64,000 nucleotides of DNA from NCBI RefSeq assembly GCF_000807855.2, contig NZ_JRYR02000002.1, positions 883,756-947,755 on the forward strand. Direction: 5' to 3'. The DNA is from Flammeovirga pacifica (GTDB taxonomy: Bacteria > Bacteroidota > Bacteroidia > Cytophagales > Flammeovirgaceae). Made by a program: the position numbers and the translations under genes. Below the pieces are notes generated by a model. The model had not been told where the DNA came from and ran no database searches. It was given only the letters and a program-made list of their open reading frames with translations. This document shows positions 1 through 8,378 of the stretch, in pieces; positions within the stretch are counted from its first letter, which is position 1, and every line of letters begins with the position of its first letter.

Positions 1-1176
1 GGAAACGTTGGTGGATATCTATCATTGAGTTTAAGTGCTACTGGTATTGATGGTGATGAGACTATTACTAGCAAGTCATACGTACAAGATCCCTCAAAAT
101 TTGAAGTTGCTACACTTCCATTAGTTGATATTTGGATTAATAATGAAAATAAACCAGAGTTAACTATTCAATATTTTGATGTAAATAGCACTCCTCAAGA
201 AGCTTATATCAACGAAATTGATATGAGTGATGATAATGAAATTGATGAATTAGAAATTTTCTTTAAAGATGGTAAAACTGCTGATCCTGTAACAATACCT
301 TACGAAGAGATTCAATTAGATTTTCTAAGTGATATTTTTGATGAAAATGTGGAAATCAAATTTAAAGAGACTGAAATCTCATTAAATTTAGAGAATCCAA
401 TTGGTGCTACAGGCATTGTTGATATGACAGATAATGCAAAAACAGTTAATAGTGACGGAAGTGAAATGATGTTATTTTTTAATGATGATGCTGGAAAAAC
501 ACAAATACTTAACATTGAAGCTGCTTCTGGGTTTAACACATCATACGCTCTTTATAAAAAAGTATACCAATCAGATCAGCTTTTAAGTGCTAGACCAACA
601 AAAGCTACATTTACTGGAAAAGTACATTATGTAGTTCCTCCGGGACAGAGTTGTCAGTTTTCACACGATGATAAAGTTGTTGCAACCATAAAAGGAAAGG
701 CACCACTATATATTGGTTTCGATAATTATATAAGCACAAATAAAACAGACGTAAATCTTGATGCTGGAATTAATATTATTGAATTAAAATCTGCTGAGCT
801 AAGAACAGAAATGAATAATGAAATTCCTATTGGTGGAGAATTTATCATTCATGTATTAGACGAAGATGATAATATTAGTGCTACCATTAATGTTGATGGT
901 AATGATAATAAAAAATCAATTTTAGCTGCCACCACAGATAGTGATGGAGAAAACGCTCAATATACACCTAATTATTTAACTACTATGTTGAATATGGAAC
1001 AAGTAGATGCTTTACTTAAAGCTACTGCTGTTGAGATCTCTTTTGTAATGAAAGCAGATGGTAATCCAGATACTTCTGAACTTGAACCTGTAAGGATCAC
1101 TTACAATCAAGAATTAGAAATCATCTCAGGTATTTACATTAATGCTTCTATTAACGGTACAAATAGCTCAAAATAG
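1..1176 (+). CDS. Unrecognised beta-rich protein, 5' end outside window
   Basis: The frame is open from the first base, so the N-terminus lies upstream; about 391 residues are visible, ending at TAG 1174-1176. An apparent TTG start at 25 is only an internal leucine. I recognise no family. The visible part is acidic, rich in Asp/Asn/Thr and alternating hydrophobic residues, which suggests beta-sandwich folding and an extracellular or surface location. No membrane segment or sorting domain is seen at the C-terminus. Four bases separate its stop from the start of the DUF5723 outer-membrane protein gene, so the two are almost certainly co-transcribed and may act together at the cell surface. Function unknown. 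Confidence 0.75.
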   Translation, partial: GNVGGYLSLSLSATGIDGDETITSKSYVQDPSKFEVATLPLVDIWINNENKPELTIQYFDVNSTPQEAYINEIDMSDDNEIDELEIFFKDGKTADPVTIPYEEIQLDFLSDIFDENVEIKFKETEISLNLENPIGATGIVDMTDNAKTVNSDGSEMMLFFNDDAGKTQILNIEAASGFNTSYALYKKVYQSDQLLSARPTKATFTGKVHYVVPPGQSCQFSHDDKVVATIKGKAPLYIGFDNYISTNKTDVNLDAGINIIELKSAELRTEMNNEIPIGGEFIIHVLDEDDNISATINVDGNDNKKSILAATTDSDGENAQYTPNYLTTMLNMEQVDALLKATAVEISFVMKADGNPDTSELEPVRITYNQELEIISGIYINASINGTNSSK

Positions 1177-1180
1177 TCAA

Positions 1181-2527
1181 ATGAAAAAATATTTATATAT
1201 ACTCCCTTTTATCTTTTTGTGCGTTAATTCATACGCTCAACAAGTAAATACATTATTCTTTCAAGAAAATGTAGCACAAGCTCAACAGCTCAACCCTGCT
1301 AGATCTATTGATTCTAAATGGGTAGTAAGTATTCCTATTACAAATATTAGTCTGAGTGCCACTAATGAATTTTCATTAAGTGATATTTATTATGAAAAAA
1401 ATGGTCAAGGATATATTGATCAAAACGCTTTAAGTAATATTTTATCTCCCAAAAATAATGTTCAATTAAGTAGTTTGTCTTCTGAAATTATAGGGTTATA
1501 TCATCAAACTGATAATTTCGGATTTCGTGTTAGTTTAAACTATGGTTTGTTTCAGAAAACTGTATATAATGACAATCTATTTAAATTACTTACCAAAGGG
1601 CCTGCGGCACCAGGCGTTCTTGGTGAAACACAATATGTATCTGCTATTATGGATGTTATGGGATATGTTTCTCTTAATTTAGGTACCAATTTTAAAGTAA
1701 ATGAGAAATTATCTTTAGGTGCTACAATAAAGTTACTATCTGGTAAACAACAGTTAAAAGCAAAAGCAGAGGCCTCTTTTGTTCAAAAAGACAATACAAG
1801 TTTTGATACTGAAGTAGATGGACGTTTTACTCTTTCTGGTAATGGATTAGGAAAATTTATTGATACTGATAACAACTTTTCAGTGAATGAAGACGACATG
1901 GTTGAATCTACAACAAGTTTTTCTAATTATGGTGCTGCAATAGATTTGGGTGCAATTTATCAAATTAATGATCAATGGAAAGTAGAAGCTTCTGTTTTGA
2001 ATTTAGGGGCTATTAAATGGTCTGCTGATGATCAAGTAAATTACGATTCTGATTTGGGTAATTATAATTTTGATGGTTTAAATATCCAAGACGTTTTACT
2101 AGGAAATTCAATTGAATCGCCTTACCCTACATTCGACACACTTAGTTTCAAGGAATATGAAGGAAAAAGTACCGAGATGACTGTTTTACCATGGTCTTTT
2201 AACATTGGAACATCATATAATTTAACTAAAAACACCACTTTAGGGGCTTTATATTCTCAAACAAATTATGAAGAATTAATATTACCTTCGTTTACATTGC
2301 ATGCCCAACAAAAACTAGGAAAAGTATTTGGAATTGGATTAAGTTATACTGCAGACAAACAAAGCTTGGCTCACCTTGGTGGGATGGTATCTGTAGGGTT
2401 TCCTGGTTTCCAAATGTATTTCATAACAGACAATCTTATCACCGGAGCATTTGATGTAGAAGGTACAAAGACGGCAAATATGAGATTTGGTGCCAATCTT
2501 AATTTCGGTAGTTCAAAAAAATACTAA
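1181..2527 (+). CDS. DUF5723-like outer-membrane beta-barrel protein
   Basis: 448 residues from ATG 1181; the frame is open 13 codons further up, but the ATG is followed directly by a signal peptide (Lys-Lys, hydrophobic core, cleavage near SYAQ) and sits 4 bases after the previous stop. The mature protein begins with the QNVAQAQQLNPARS type of motif typical of DUF5723 / PorP-SprF-like Bacteroidota barrels, followed by alternating amphipathic strands with Gly/Asn turns and a C-terminal strand. Role: probably an outer-membrane barrel of unknown function. The family call rests on the N-terminal motif and overall pattern; a PorP/SprF-like assignment is the main alternative. A strong terminator follows 60 bases downstream. 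Confidence 0.7.
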   Translation: MKKYLYILPFIFLCVNSYAQQVNTLFFQENVAQAQQLNPARSIDSKWVVSIPITNISLSATNEFSLSDIYYEKNGQGYIDQNALSNILSPKNNVQLSSLSSEIIGLYHQTDNFGFRVSLNYGLFQKTVYNDNLFKLLTKGPAAPGVLGETQYVSAIMDVMGYVSLNLGTNFKVNEKLSLGATIKLLSGKQQLKAKAEASFVQKDNTSFDTEVDGRFTLSGNGLGKFIDTDNNFSVNEDDMVESTTSFSNYGAAIDLGAIYQINDQWKVEASVLNLGAIKWSADDQVNYDSDLGNYNFDGLNIQDVLLGNSIESPYPTFDTLSFKEYEGKSTEMTVLPWSFNIGTSYNLTKNTTLGALYSQTNYEELILPSFTLHAQQKLGKVFGIGLSYTADKQSLAHLGGMVSVGFPGFQMYFITDNLITGAFDVEGTKTANMRFGANLNFGSSKKY

Positions 2528-2585
2528 TTTATTGAAGAGACTCTAATCTTTATATGAAAGAAAAATGATTAGTGTTTTTTATAAA

Positions 2586-2621
2586 AAAAGGTTGTCTCAT
2601 TCAATATTGAGACAACCTTTT
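2586..2621 (+). terminator. Intrinsic terminator after the DUF5723 gene
   Basis: A 14-bp perfect inverted repeat (2586-2599 with 2608-2621; core GGTTGTCTCA) with an 8-base loop, followed by a T-rich tail. It lies about 60 bases after the stop of the outer-membrane protein gene. Confidence 0.85.
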
Positions 2622-2704
2622 CTTTAACATCAAAGTAAATTTCTAGAAACTAGAGGTATTACTTCACAGTAATCATTATCAATTTATCAAAACATCATTA
2701 TTCT

Positions 2705-2750
2705 TATCTTTGTTAGTGGTGACACATTTTAAAAATGTGCCACCTTTTTT
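2705..2750 (+). other. Promoter-like TATCTTTG followed at once by a terminator-like hairpin
   Basis: TATCTTTG at 2705-2712 fits the Bacteroidota -7 element. The expected start point is within a few bases of a 14-bp hairpin (2716-2729 with 2732-2745, one mismatch) that ends in a run of seven T. No gene lies between 2528 and 2892; apart from this element and the terminator at 2586 I see nothing there. It could be a terminator serving read-through, or specify a very short RNA. Confidence 0.45.
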
Positions 2751-2892
2751 TGGGGTTATAATATCATCTTTGTAAACTTAACTTCCTGTCAAGCTACAAT
2801 TAATAAAACGCTGTTATTCACCTCTTTGATTTCCTAATTAGTCCTCAGTACTTCCCAATTAGTTCCATTTATTAAATGGATGAAATTAGTAG

Positions 2893-3900
2893 CTATAATT
2901 GATACGCTTCATACAATTTTTTCACCCTTTCATTCATTTGGTTTCTAAACGATTTTGGAGAAAGAACTGTAAGAGCATCACCAAATGAAAATAATTGAGT
3001 TTCTAATTCTTTATTTGGAATGACATCGATAGAGAAAACGGTACCTTTTTCATTCGTGTATTTTTCTTTCTGCGTACCATGTATAGGTTTAGTTCTCACA
3101 TAATCCGCTCTTTCATTAATAACACAGAATTCTATTAGTTGAGACTCTTCATTCGTTCTAGTTACCCCAACAATATCATAAAAGTAATCCAAGAAGTTTA
3201 CATCAACATTCGGTATGTAGGTTTGATCTACCTCCTTTACATGTCTCATTCTATCAAGTGGCAGTGTAGTTAATGAACTAAATCGTTCATCCTTTCCTAA
3301 CAGAAACCATCTATTATTGTATTGCTTTAGATAATAAGGATGCAAGACAAAACATTTCGTTTCAGTTGATCCAAATGGTGTATATTCAATTTCAATCACT
3401 CTTTTATTGGTGACTGCATCAAATAATTTTTCTAAGAAAATAATTCCTGTGTAATCACTGTTATTATCAAAACTAATCACTTGATCTTGATCCTCCATTG
3501 AAAAAGTAGACGATAGTTTTGTTTTTAATTCCCTCACCCATTCAAATTGAGGCATACCTTCAAAACGTCCTAATACTGTTAATGCAGATTTAAGTTGACT
3601 TGCTTCTTTTTCATTAATTGGCTGATTTGAAATGGAAAACTTAGTATTCGAATACCTGTAGTATGTTCTTCTCCCCTCCTTGTTTCTATCTAACTCAATT
3701 CCATAACCCGCCTCTGATTCCATAAATTTAATATCATCAAAAACTTGTCTTTTTCTAATACCAGATGTATTTGGGTCTAATTCACTAAGAGACTTATTGC
3801 ATTCTATTATAAGATCATCGATAAAATACATTCTTCCAGTATTTCTAAAACATCTATCTAAGGTATTGTATCTAATTTGTGCGTTTTTATTAATTGGCAT
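2893..3900 (-). CDS. WYL-domain transcriptional regulator
   Basis: 335 residues, ATG at 3900. The N-terminal 80 residues form the winged-helix region used by WYL regulators (RYNTLDRCFRN...IRKRQVFDDIKFMES). Residues about 155-240 hold the WYL domain (RVIEIEYTPF, then HPYYLKQYNNRWFLLG), followed by the C-terminal extension with the SFGDALTVLSP motif. WYL regulators bind nucleic-acid-derived or nucleotide ligands and control diverse genes, including DNA-damage and phage-defence loci. Here it stands alone, with a 365-base gap behind it and the kinase gene ending about 100 bases upstream, so no target is suggested by context and no defence genes are adjacent. Confidence 0.85.
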   Translation of the reverse strand: MPINKNAQIRYNTLDRCFRNTGRMYFIDDLIIECNKSLSELDPNTSGIRKRQVFDDIKFMESEAGYGIELDRNKEGRRTYYRYSNTKFSISNQPINEKEASQLKSALTVLGRFEGMPQFEWVRELKTKLSSTFSMEDQDQVISFDNNSDYTGIIFLEKLFDAVTNKRVIEIEYTPFGSTETKCFVLHPYYLKQYNNRWFLLGKDERFSSLTTLPLDRMRHVKEVDQTYIPNVDVNFLDYFYDIVGVTRTNEESQLIEFCVINERADYVRTKPIHGTQKEKYTNEKGTVFSIDVIPNKELETQLFSFGDALTVLSPKSFRNQMNERVKKLYEAYQL

Positions 3901-4003
3901 ATTTTAATTATTATCTAGTCATTGAAGTAATCAATTATTGAACACTACAAATAAAAAACAATATAATGCACTCTTTCTGCACAGCAGAATTTCTTAGAAT
4001 ATT

Positions 4004-5791
4004 TTATAACAATAAATCAGAAATAACTATTGTAGTTCCTCCATTATTTGAATTGATTGATAAATTACCTCCCATCTCTTTTACTCTATATTGGATATTT
4101 TTGATCCCCATTCCCTTTAAAGATTTACTAACTTTAAATCCTTTTCCATTATCGTTATAATGAAAGTATAATGTATTCTTTTTAGTGTCAATCACAAAAG
4201 CCAAAATAGTTAAAGTTGATTCACTATGCTTTAGAGCATTATTCATCAGTTCTTGGGTAATTCTATATAAATGATTAATCATCTCTTTTGACACAAGATC
4301 AAATTCATCTCCATCAAACTGGATAAAACAATTCATTTTATCTGAATGGAATTTTTCAACTAAATTCAGAAACAAGGTTTTATTCGATACCTTATTGTCA
4401 AATTCTTCTAGCAACCCTAGTTTTAATTCTTCTACGTTTCGAGCCGTATTAATTAATATATTTTTAATTGCATCAACCTTTAAATTTTGTGTTTTGTTTA
4501 CTAATGATAGATTCCCTCCAACAAAATCGTGTAATTCTCTCCCTATTCTAATCCTCTCTTTTTCTTGTCCTAAGATCACCTCATTAGAATATTTTTGTAA
4601 TAGCTGATGTTCTTCTACTTCCAATTGAGAACGTTTATTATGGATATTAATAGTATAATATAGTAACAATAGAAAGCAACAGGCCGTATTAGTAATCACC
4701 AATAAATAAATGTTTGTTTGCTGTGTAAAAGTAGAAGTAGAATATTCTTTTAGTACAAACATTTGTCCAACCAATAATATTAAATTAATACAGTTGATTA
4801 ATAGTGATATCCCTGCAATATCTTTCTTTTTCAGATAAGCCGAATAATTAAAATATAAATTTAAACACAATACGATGATGTAACTTAAACCTAAAAAAAC
4901 CAAGAAGAATCTGTTTGTATATTGAGTGAAAATTCCTGATATAAAAACAAACATCGATGCTAAAAAAAAAGTATGAGCTGTATTTGTTAAACCACTTAAG
5001 TTTTTGTGTAATGTTTTTCTATTATTAATGCCTTTATAATAAAACAATACGTAGGACAAAATAAATATATGCATACAACACAATTGAAATAAACGTATAT
5101 ATGATTCGTTCTGATTACCCACCAACTGTACTATAAATCCATATTCTGCTTCTACTAAAAAGAAGGAAGAAAGTGTATTTAAAATATAATATCTAAATAC
5201 ATTAAACCTGGTAATAACACCTATAAGAACAGCGAAAACTAAAAAGCAAAAAATAATTATCCTTGCAAAAATCTGAAATAAATGAGTATCGTTGTGCAAC
5301 TTAGAATACATGTTTCCAGTCAAAAGCTCTAATCTTGTATAGGTAGGAAATCCTTTAGAACGTACTTTAAAAAATATATTTTTCTTTTCACCCTTGGCTA
5401 AAAAAATCAATTGTTTTAACCCTCCATTTTCAAAATTATCTAACTGATTATAACGGCTTAAATCATAAAAGTTATATTCTGAGAATTGGTTAGAAACTTC
5501 ATAAACAATCAGTTTATCAAATAATACATTATCTAGATATAAAAGACATTCTCCTTCCCATTCAGAAGTTACAGATAATTTATACCACTCTACCTCATTA
5601 AATCCATCATGATAAATTGTATTAGATATAGACTTCCAATGTTCCTGTTCTAAAACAGCACTGTGAATATTTAATTTGACATTGCCTTCATATTTATAAA
5701 AATCAGTTTTAACATCATGCTTAAAACTTTGTTCTTTAGTAGGCGTAATCAATAAAAGCATATGAAAAATTACTACTAACATATCTTTCAC
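4004..5791 (-). CDS. 7TMR-DISM sensor histidine kinase, intact core
   Basis: 595 residues. A short N-terminal hydrophobic segment is followed by an extracytoplasmic DISMED2-like beta domain (about 25-165), seven membrane segments (about 172-390), a short coiled coil and a NarL/DesK-type kinase core. The H-box is ERIRIGRELHD with phospho-acceptor His421; the N-box (QELMNNALKH), G1 (DNGKGF) and G2 (GMGIKNI) motifs are all present, so the protein should be catalytically active. It is the last gene of an operon with the degenerate sensor (21 bases upstream) and the response regulator. It presumably phosphorylates that regulator in response to an envelope signal, possibly a carbohydrate, as proposed for DISM domains. 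Ligand unknown. Confidence 0.85.
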   Translation of the reverse strand: MKDMLVVIFHMLLLITPTKEQSFKHDVKTDFYKYEGNVKLNIHSAVLEQEHWKSISNTIYHDGFNEVEWYKLSVTSEWEGECLLYLDNVLFDKLIVYEVSNQFSEYNFYDLSRYNQLDNFENGGLKQLIFLAKGEKKNIFFKVRSKGFPTYTRLELLTGNMYSKLHNDTHLFQIFARIIIFCFLVFAVLIGVITRFNVFRYYILNTLSSFFLVEAEYGFIVQLVGNQNESYIRLFQLCCMHIFILSYVLFYYKGINNRKTLHKNLSGLTNTAHTFFLASMFVFISGIFTQYTNRFFLVFLGLSYIIVLCLNLYFNYSAYLKKKDIAGISLLINCINLILLVGQMFVLKEYSTSTFTQQTNIYLLVITNTACCFLLLLYYTINIHNKRSQLEVEEHQLLQKYSNEVILGQEKERIRIGRELHDFVGGNLSLVNKTQNLKVDAIKNILINTARNVEELKLGLLEEFDNKVSNKTLFLNLVEKFHSDKMNCFIQFDGDEFDLVSKEMINHLYRITQELMNNALKHSESTLTILAFVIDTKKNTLYFHYNDNGKGFKVSKSLKGMGIKNIQYRVKEMGGNLSINSNNGGTTIVISDLLL

Positions 5792-5812
5792 TAGGACTAT
5801 ATCACTTAACTG

Positions 5813-7642
5813 TTAAATTAGAGCATCTTTTTCTTGTTGACCACTCAAGTCTATACCAGTTAGGTTTAAAAAATAATTTTGACTTTTTATATCTTCAGAG
5901 AATTGACCATCAATTGCTATAATTCTATAACGAATTGCTTTTGATAAGAAAGCAAAGATTTGTTCTGTATTTTCATTTGTACTACTCCATTCTATTGAGA
6001 AATCTCCTAACAGCTCCTCTTGAGTAAAATTAAAAAATAAACTTCCTGAACATTCTCTCTCTTCCAAATAAATTAAAATTTCTTGTATTAACCTATAAAT
6101 ATGTTGCTGTACAGTCACTTGTACATTTTCCCACTCTTTTAGGTGCATGAAACAGGAGATTTTTTCTGTATTATGTTTCATCAATAAATCAAGCATAATA
6201 TCTTCAAATTCATCCTCTTCAAAATTTGGCAAGAGTAATTGATGACTTAAAGATCTCACAGCAAAGATTGTTTTTTCTAAGGTTTTAGTATCTAAATCAT
6301 TATTGTTAGTATTGGTAAGTACTTTCAGGTTTTCTGATATATTTTTAGTGAGTTTATTCCCAATTTTTTCCCTTTCCTTCATTTCACCTTCTATCAATGC
6401 TGTGTTTGTTTTGTCTCTTATTTCATAAATTGATAATTGAATGCTTTTCCTTATTTGCTCATCCTTAATAAATTTATAGATGATTAAAATGATGAAAAAT
6501 AAAATCTGTATCAGATTAATATAATAAGAAGCTGTACTCTCATTACTCATTCTTGATGATAAACCCAAAGAAGGACTTGAAATAAATATCCCTATAATTC
6601 CGTATAAAAAAGATTGTATAGTAAAGATCCCTATATTCCAAAAGTTGGGGGTTTTCAACATATTGAGGAGACAGAGTGTCATTGCTGTGAAAATAAAAAG
6701 TTGTCCAACTGATATATTATAAATTGTAAGAATTAAGGAGAAAACCTTTACATCTAGCCCTACAAAAGTATAAAAAGTAAGTAAAACAGCATTGATACTG
6801 GTTAATACTAAACTCACTATTATTATTTGTTTTTTGTATTTTAATGGAGGGTATATACTCATGTATAACAAAAGAGTAAACAATGTATAGGTATTATTTC
6901 CGATTAATCTAAAAACATATAATAAAGTCTCATTTGGAATATAATTATAGAATATAAGTGACTGTGTTTCTGTAAATAATGTCAGTCCAACAATATTCAT
7001 AAAACAGAATAAAATAATATTTTTTCGAAGAACAATAAACATTAAAAAACACATCAATGCCTGAAAAGTCGTGATAGATTTCAGGATATTATTATTGTAT
7101 TTTATTTCATTGCTCTGTTTACTTAGGAACTCTTTTTTTGTTATAAAAAAATTGGTCATTACTGTATTATCATCACCATCAATTCCTATCACCACTTTAG
7201 CTTTTCCCTTGGGTAAAGGTATTATATAACCTACATATGGTTCAAAATAATCTATGAATGAATGTATTTGATTAGTACCTAAATGATATTCTACTTCTGT
7301 GGTGTCTTGAATGATTTTGACATTTAATTTTCTAATCATTCCAAAATCAATATTCAAAAAATATTCTTCCTCTGATACATTAGAAAAATCAAAATAAAAT
7401 AATTTTGGAGTAGACGCAGGACCTAGAAACACCTCTTTGAGTGGTTGTGCTGTAGCATCTTTATAAAGATAATGATCAAGGTTTAATTCATCGAAATCTA
7501 TAGTAGTTACATCAAAGGCTTTCATTAGATCTGATACTTCTAATTGATCATCAAGTATTTCTTCATTAATTTCATTTGAAAAAACTAGAGAGATAAAGGT
7601 TAGTTGGAAGGCAATAGTGAGAAGAAGCTTAGTAAATTTCAT
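5813..7642 (-). CDS. Pseudo-histidine-kinase sensor with 7TMR-DISM architecture
   Basis: 609 residues with the same plan as its neighbour: signal peptide (about 1-22), DISMED2-like domain (about 60-175), multiple membrane segments (about 185-400), coiled coil and a kinase-like tail. In the H-box equivalent EREKIGNKLTKNISENL the phospho-acceptor His is replaced by Thr432 and the following Asp by Lys. The N-box equivalent reads QEILIYLEE, without the Asn that binds Mg-ATP, and no G1/G2 glycine boxes are visible. Catalysis is therefore unlikely. It may act as a receptor or allosteric partner that heterodimerises with the intact kinase downstream. It lies 11 bases after the response regulator stop and 21 bases before the intact kinase. 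The reading frame is uninterrupted, so it is maintained rather than a pseudogene. Confidence 0.75.
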   Translation of the reverse strand: MKFTKLLLTIAFQLTFISLVFSNEINEEILDDQLEVSDLMKAFDVTTIDFDELNLDHYLYKDATAQPLKEVFLGPASTPKLFYFDFSNVSEEEYFLNIDFGMIRKLNVKIIQDTTEVEYHLGTNQIHSFIDYFEPYVGYIIPLPKGKAKVVIGIDGDDNTVMTNFFITKKEFLSKQSNEIKYNNNILKSITTFQALMCFLMFIVLRKNIILFCFMNIVGLTLFTETQSLIFYNYIPNETLLYVFRLIGNNTYTLFTLLLYMSIYPPLKYKKQIIIVSLVLTSINAVLLTFYTFVGLDVKVFSLILTIYNISVGQLFIFTAMTLCLLNMLKTPNFWNIGIFTIQSFLYGIIGIFISSPSLGLSSRMSNESTASYYINLIQILFFIILIIYKFIKDEQIRKSIQLSIYEIRDKTNTALIEGEMKEREKIGNKLTKNISENLKVLTNTNNNDLDTKTLEKTIFAVRSLSHQLLLPNFEEDEFEDIMLDLLMKHNTEKISCFMHLKEWENVQVTVQQHIYRLIQEILIYLEERECSGSLFFNFTQEELLGDFSIEWSSTNENTEQIFAFLSKAIRYRIIAIDGQFSEDIKSQNYFLNLTGIDLSGQQEKDALI

Positions 7643-7653
7643 ACGATTTCGAT

Positions 7654-8268
7654 CTAAACAAGTAAATTTTCTACAGCATATTTAATCAAGTCGGCCCTAG
7701 TGTCTATTTTTAATTTTGCTTTTATATTTTTAGTATGTGTTTTTACTGTTTCATGACTGATAAATAATTCATCTGAAATATCTTTCATACTTTTCCCATC
7801 AGCAATTAACTTGATAATTTGCTCTTCTCTAGGAGATACAAATGCTTTGGTATCTTCTCTAAGTTTCATAAAAGAATTGACTTTATGAGTAAAATATTGT
7901 CTACCATCCATAATTTCTAGAATAGCTTCTTGAAATGTAGACATTTCATCATCCTTTAAAATATAACCATCAATATTAAGTCTTTTTGCTTTTATCAGTA
8001 TGGACGGTTTACTATGCATAGAAACTATTAGAAATTTACAATCAGTTGTAATTGCCTTAGCACGTTTAATAAACTCAAACCCTTTTATCTCGGGCATGTC
8101 CATATCTACTAAGATAATTTGATATTCATGGAGAGGTAATTCGGTTAAAGCATCTATTGGATTAAAACATACGGTCACCTCTGCATTTAATAGATTTTTT
8201 AGAATCTGTTCAATACCAGTACAAAATAACACATGATCGTCTACAATAAGTATTTTTAATTCGCTCAT
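7654..8268 (-). CDS. NarL/LuxR-family response regulator
   Basis: 204 residues. The receiver domain (about 4-120) has the acidic pair Asp10-Asp11, phospho-acceptor Asp55 (ILVDMDMPE) and the conserved Lys of YILKDD. The LuxR-type HTH (about 144-195) carries SPREEQIIKLIADGKSMKDIS and SHETVKTHTKNIKAKL, typical of NarL-family DNA binding. It is the first gene of the operon with the two sensor proteins and is divergent from hrpB. A TATCTTTG -7 element lies about 20 bases upstream of its ATG. It is likely the output of the adjacent intact kinase. Targets unknown. Confidence 0.92.
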   Translation of the reverse strand: MSELKILIVDDHVLFCTGIEQILKNLLNAEVTVCFNPIDALTELPLHEYQIILVDMDMPEIKGFEFIKRAKAITTDCKFLIVSMHSKPSILIKAKRLNIDGYILKDDEMSTFQEAILEIMDGRQYFTHKVNSFMKLREDTKAFVSPREEQIIKLIADGKSMKDISDELFISHETVKTHTKNIKAKLKIDTRADLIKYAVENLLV

Positions 8269-8285
8269 AATAATGCTTTATAGTT

Positions 8286-8293
8286 CAAAGATA
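8286..8293 (-). promoter_or_regulatory. Candidate -7 element of the response-regulator operon
   Basis: Reads TATCTTTG on the minus strand, matching Bacteroidota TAnnTTTG, about 20 bases before the response-regulator ATG. No clear TTTG partner was found at the usual distance. Confidence 0.5.
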
Positions 8294-8324
8294 CTTCTTA
8301 TTCTGATTATATAACATCACCATT

Positions 8325-8356
8325 TTGGGTGATTTTTAAGAGTATTCGTACCTTTG
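8325..8356 (+). promoter_or_regulatory. Candidate hrpB promoter (TTG-N21-TACCTTTG)
   Basis: TTG at 8325-8327 and TACCTTTG at 8349-8356 are separated by 21 bases, close to the Bacteroidota primary sigma pattern. The expected start is about 15 bases before the GTG start of hrpB. It faces the divergent response-regulator promoter at 8286-8293. Confidence 0.6.
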
Positions 8357-8378
8357 TCGCTTCATAAAATCTTATCAA

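Noticed and set aside
25-60. TTG at position 25 as the start of the first gene
   Set aside because: The frame is open to base 1 with no ribosome-binding site or signal peptide, so the gene is cut by the window edge.
2893-3900. WYL regulator as a marker of an anti-phage island
   Set aside because: No nuclease, methylase, helicase-effector or other defence gene is adjacent; the neighbours are signalling genes.
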